Shown here piece by piece: positions 31,979-33,735 of a DNA stretch of 33,735 nucleotides (positions are counted from its first letter, which is position 1; each line of letters starts with the position of its first letter). Source of the stretch: an uncultured Lachnospiraceae bacterium (GTDB lineage: Bacteria > Bacillota > Clostridia > Lachnospirales > Lachnospiraceae). The notes below the pieces were generated by a model, which saw nothing but the letters and a program-made list of their open reading frames with translations, had not been told where the DNA came from and did not search any database. The stretch covers positions 1-33,735 of the forward strand of contig CAJUPI010000034.1 of NCBI GenBank assembly GCA_910588125.1, read 5' to 3'. The translations under genes and the position numbers were made by a program.

Positions 31979-32731
31979 ATGAACGATATCTTAGATCTGC
32001 ATACCCACACCATTGTCAGCGGGCATGCCTACAACACACTTTATGAGATGATTCATGCTGCCGCTTCAAAAGGCCTTAAGCTTCTAGGCGTAACCGAACA
32101 TGCCCCCAGGATTCCCGGCGCCTGCCATCCCTTTTATTTTCTTAATTTTAAAGTGATCCCCAGGCAGATCCAGGGCATCCGCCTGATGATGGGCTGCGAA
32201 CTGAATATAATTGATCATGAGGGCAATATTGATCTGGAACCGCGCTATCAAAAAAGCCTGGATCTGGGGATAGCCAGTATTCACGATCCCTGCTATACCT
32301 GCGGCACGGTTGCCCAGAATACCGCTGCCTATCTCGGCGCCATGAAAAATCCTGCCGTACAGATTATCGGCCACCCGGATGACGGCCGTTTTCCGGCGGA
32401 TTATGAAACGCTGGTCTGTGCCGCCAAGGAAAACCATGTGCTTTTAGAACTCAACAACAGCTCCCTCGCCCCTGGCTGCAACCGTAAGAACTCCCGCCAG
32501 AATATGATCTCCATCCTGGAATACTGTCTCCAATACCAGGTATCCGTAATTCTGGACAGTGACGCTCACTGTGAAGCGGATGTCGGTAACCACGCTTATC
32601 TCCATTCGCTTCTGGAAGAAATGCAGTTTCCCGAGGAACTGGTTGTCAACCGTTCTCTGGAACAGGCCGCCGTATTCCTTCCTTCTTTACAAAAGCTTTT
32701 GACTTCAGGAGGAGACACCGTCCATGATTAA
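31979..32731 (+). CDS. PHP-domain phosphatase (YcdX-like)
   Basis: The 250-residue protein has a polymerase-and-histidinol-phosphatase fold. Metal ligands are visible in DLHTHTIVSGHAYNT (first histidines), VTEHAPRIPG, GCELNIID, SIHDPCY, IIGHPDD and the C-terminal DSDAHCEADVGNH. The sequence order matches YcdX-type phosphatases, which carry a trinuclear metal site. The substrate is unknown. The start at 31979 (MNDILDLHTHT) has AAAGGA eight bases upstream; upstream frame residues are not conserved-looking. It overlaps the LysR gene by eight bases, so the two form an operon. Confidence 0.92.
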   Translation: MNDILDLHTHTIVSGHAYNTLYEMIHAAASKGLKLLGVTEHAPRIPGACHPFYFLNFKVIPRQIQGIRLMMGCELNIIDHEGNIDLEPRYQKSLDLGIASIHDPCYTCGTVAQNTAAYLGAMKNPAVQIIGHPDDGRFPADYETLVCAAKENHVLLELNNSSLAPGCNRKNSRQNMISILEYCLQYQVSVILDSDAHCEADVGNHAYLHSLLEEMQFPEELVVNRSLEQAAVFLPSLQKLLTSGGDTVHD

Positions 32732-33662
32732 CTTTCTGAATCTGGAGTATTTCCTGGCCGCCGCCGAAGAACTGAACTTTACCAAGGCTGCCAGAAGGCT
32801 TTTTATTTCTCAGCAATCCCTGAGCAACCATATTCTGAACATGGAAAAAGAATTTGATGTTGTTTTGTTTAACCGTACCAGCCCGCTGACTCTTACTTAT
32901 GCCGGCCAAGCTTTGAAAAAGCGGGCCAGACAGCTCCTGGCTCTTAAAGATGAAACTTATCGGGAGCTGGCCGATATCAAAGATTTTTCCATTGGCAAGC
33001 TGACCATCGGCGTCTCCCATACCCGGGGACGCGTCATTCTGCCGGAAATCCTGCCGATCTATCGGGAACAATTCCCCAATATTGATTTGTGCCTGGTGGA
33101 AGGCAACTCTACCGAGCTGGATCAGGGCCTGCTTCATGGAGATGTCGATCTTATTATTGGCATGCTTCCCTTCCGGGTGGAAAATGTCGGCACAGTCCCC
33201 ATCTGTGAAGAAGAGATCCTGTTGGCTGTATCTGATGCCGTTCTGGAACGTTCCTTTCCCGGACATGCCAGTGAGATCCGGGCTCAGCTGGAAGGGCATA
33301 CCGATCTGGCCTTATTGAGCCACTGCCCTTTCCTGATGATCAATAAAGGAAACCGTGTCCGCACTCTGGCTGACGAGATGTTTGAAGATGCCCAGATCAC
33401 TCCGCAGATCATCCTGGAAACAGAAAATATTGAGACTGTTCTGGCGCTGGCTATCCGCGGTATGGGTATCACTTTTTATCCCAAGATGTTTATTTCCAGC
33501 CACAAAGATTTCAATGACAAAGTCCGGCAGCACACCGCGATGAATTTTTACTCTCTGGATTCTCCAAAAGCCCATGGGACTCTGGGCATTGGTTTTTACA
33601 AAGATCACTATATGTCGCAAGCTGCCCGGGAATTCATCCGGATTGCCAAAGAAGTCCTTTAA
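32724..33662 (+). CDS. LysR-type transcriptional regulator
   Basis: The 312-residue protein has an N-terminal winged helix-turn-helix (residues 1-60, YFLAAAEELNFTKAARRLFISQQSLSNHI) and a periplasmic-binding-protein-like effector domain (from about 90, GKLTIGVSHTRGRVILPEILP). It probably senses a small molecule and regulates neighbouring or its own promoter. It overlaps the PHP-domain gene by eight bases with AGGAGG before the ATG. Typical LysR genes are divergent from their targets; here it is downstream in the same direction, and targets may lie beyond the window. Confidence 0.94.
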   Translation: MINFLNLEYFLAAAEELNFTKAARRLFISQQSLSNHILNMEKEFDVVLFNRTSPLTLTYAGQALKKRARQLLALKDETYRELADIKDFSIGKLTIGVSHTRGRVILPEILPIYREQFPNIDLCLVEGNSTELDQGLLHGDVDLIIGMLPFRVENVGTVPICEEEILLAVSDAVLERSFPGHASEIRAQLEGHTDLALLSHCPFLMINKGNRVRTLADEMFEDAQITPQIILETENIETVLALAIRGMGITFYPKMFISSHKDFNDKVRQHTAMNFYSLDSPKAHGTLGIGFYKDHYMSQAAREFIRIAKEVL

Positions 33663-33735
33663 TACCGGAATTTTCCTGCAAATAGCGTAAAGTTAGTTTC
33701 GGAAAATGGCAGAGCGTGGAATCCAGAAATAGGAA

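Overview
The window looks like a chromosomal segment from a strictly anaerobic, low-to-mid GC Firmicute, most likely a Lachnospiraceae-type member of the Clostridia. This rests on family content: anaerobic sulfite reductase AsrABC, glutamate-pathway (C5) tetrapyrrole genes with clostridial-style fusions, two M18 aminopeptidases, YitT, a small alarmone synthetase, a secreted choline-binding-repeat protein, and AGGAGG-type ribosome binding sites. No rRNA, tRNA, CRISPR array, phage gene or transposase gene was seen. All assignments come from reading the sequence; no search was run.

Layout. Positions 1-3.3 kb hold repeat-derived DNA, a small secreted wall-binding protein behind a textbook promoter, aminopeptidase ApeB and an AT-rich RibD/DHFR-fold reductase. 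From 3.3-5.4 kb, an acyltransferase-3 membrane protein and a HAD hydrolase lie on the minus strand, followed by a mobile palindrome. From 5.5-11 kb the plus strand carries a transporter, a glutamine-dependent asparagine synthetase, an unknown soluble protein and a DUF1266-like lipoprotein. From 11.2-17.8 kb a minus-strand operon encodes hemC-cobA-hemD (one polypeptide), hemL, hemA-sirC (one polypeptide) and hemB, which together cover glutamyl-tRNA to uroporphyrinogen III, precorrin-2 and sirohydrochlorin. yitT follows (18.0-18.9 kb). From 19.1-21.4 kb a plus-strand operon carries an NAD(P)-binding oxidoreductase, a zinc-type macrodomain hydrolase and a class M sirtuin, a reversible ADP-ribosylation module. 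From 21.6-24.7 kb lies asrABC behind a structured leader. From 25-31.4 kb a minus-strand series encodes an exported trigger-factor-like foldase, ApeA, Dtd, a membrane glycerophosphodiesterase, a small alarmone synthetase and an S1-domain protein. The window ends with a PHP-domain phosphoesterase overlapping a LysR regulator.

How genes fit together. AsrC carries a siroheme-[4Fe4S] signature, and the tetrapyrrole operon stops at siroheme or precorrin-2 because no hemE, hemN or hemH is present here. The operon may therefore mainly serve sulfite reduction and possibly cobamide synthesis elsewhere.

The most striking unexplained structure is a dispersed family of non-coding palindromic mobile elements. 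Their termini read CAATGTCATT...AATGACATTG, they have exact or near-exact 10-bp target duplications, and their long stems covary between copies. Full (about 310 bp), short (195 bp), internally deleted (61 bp) and decayed forms are all present. A second hairpin family with conserved loop segments but different stem arms sits in two convergent gene junctions.
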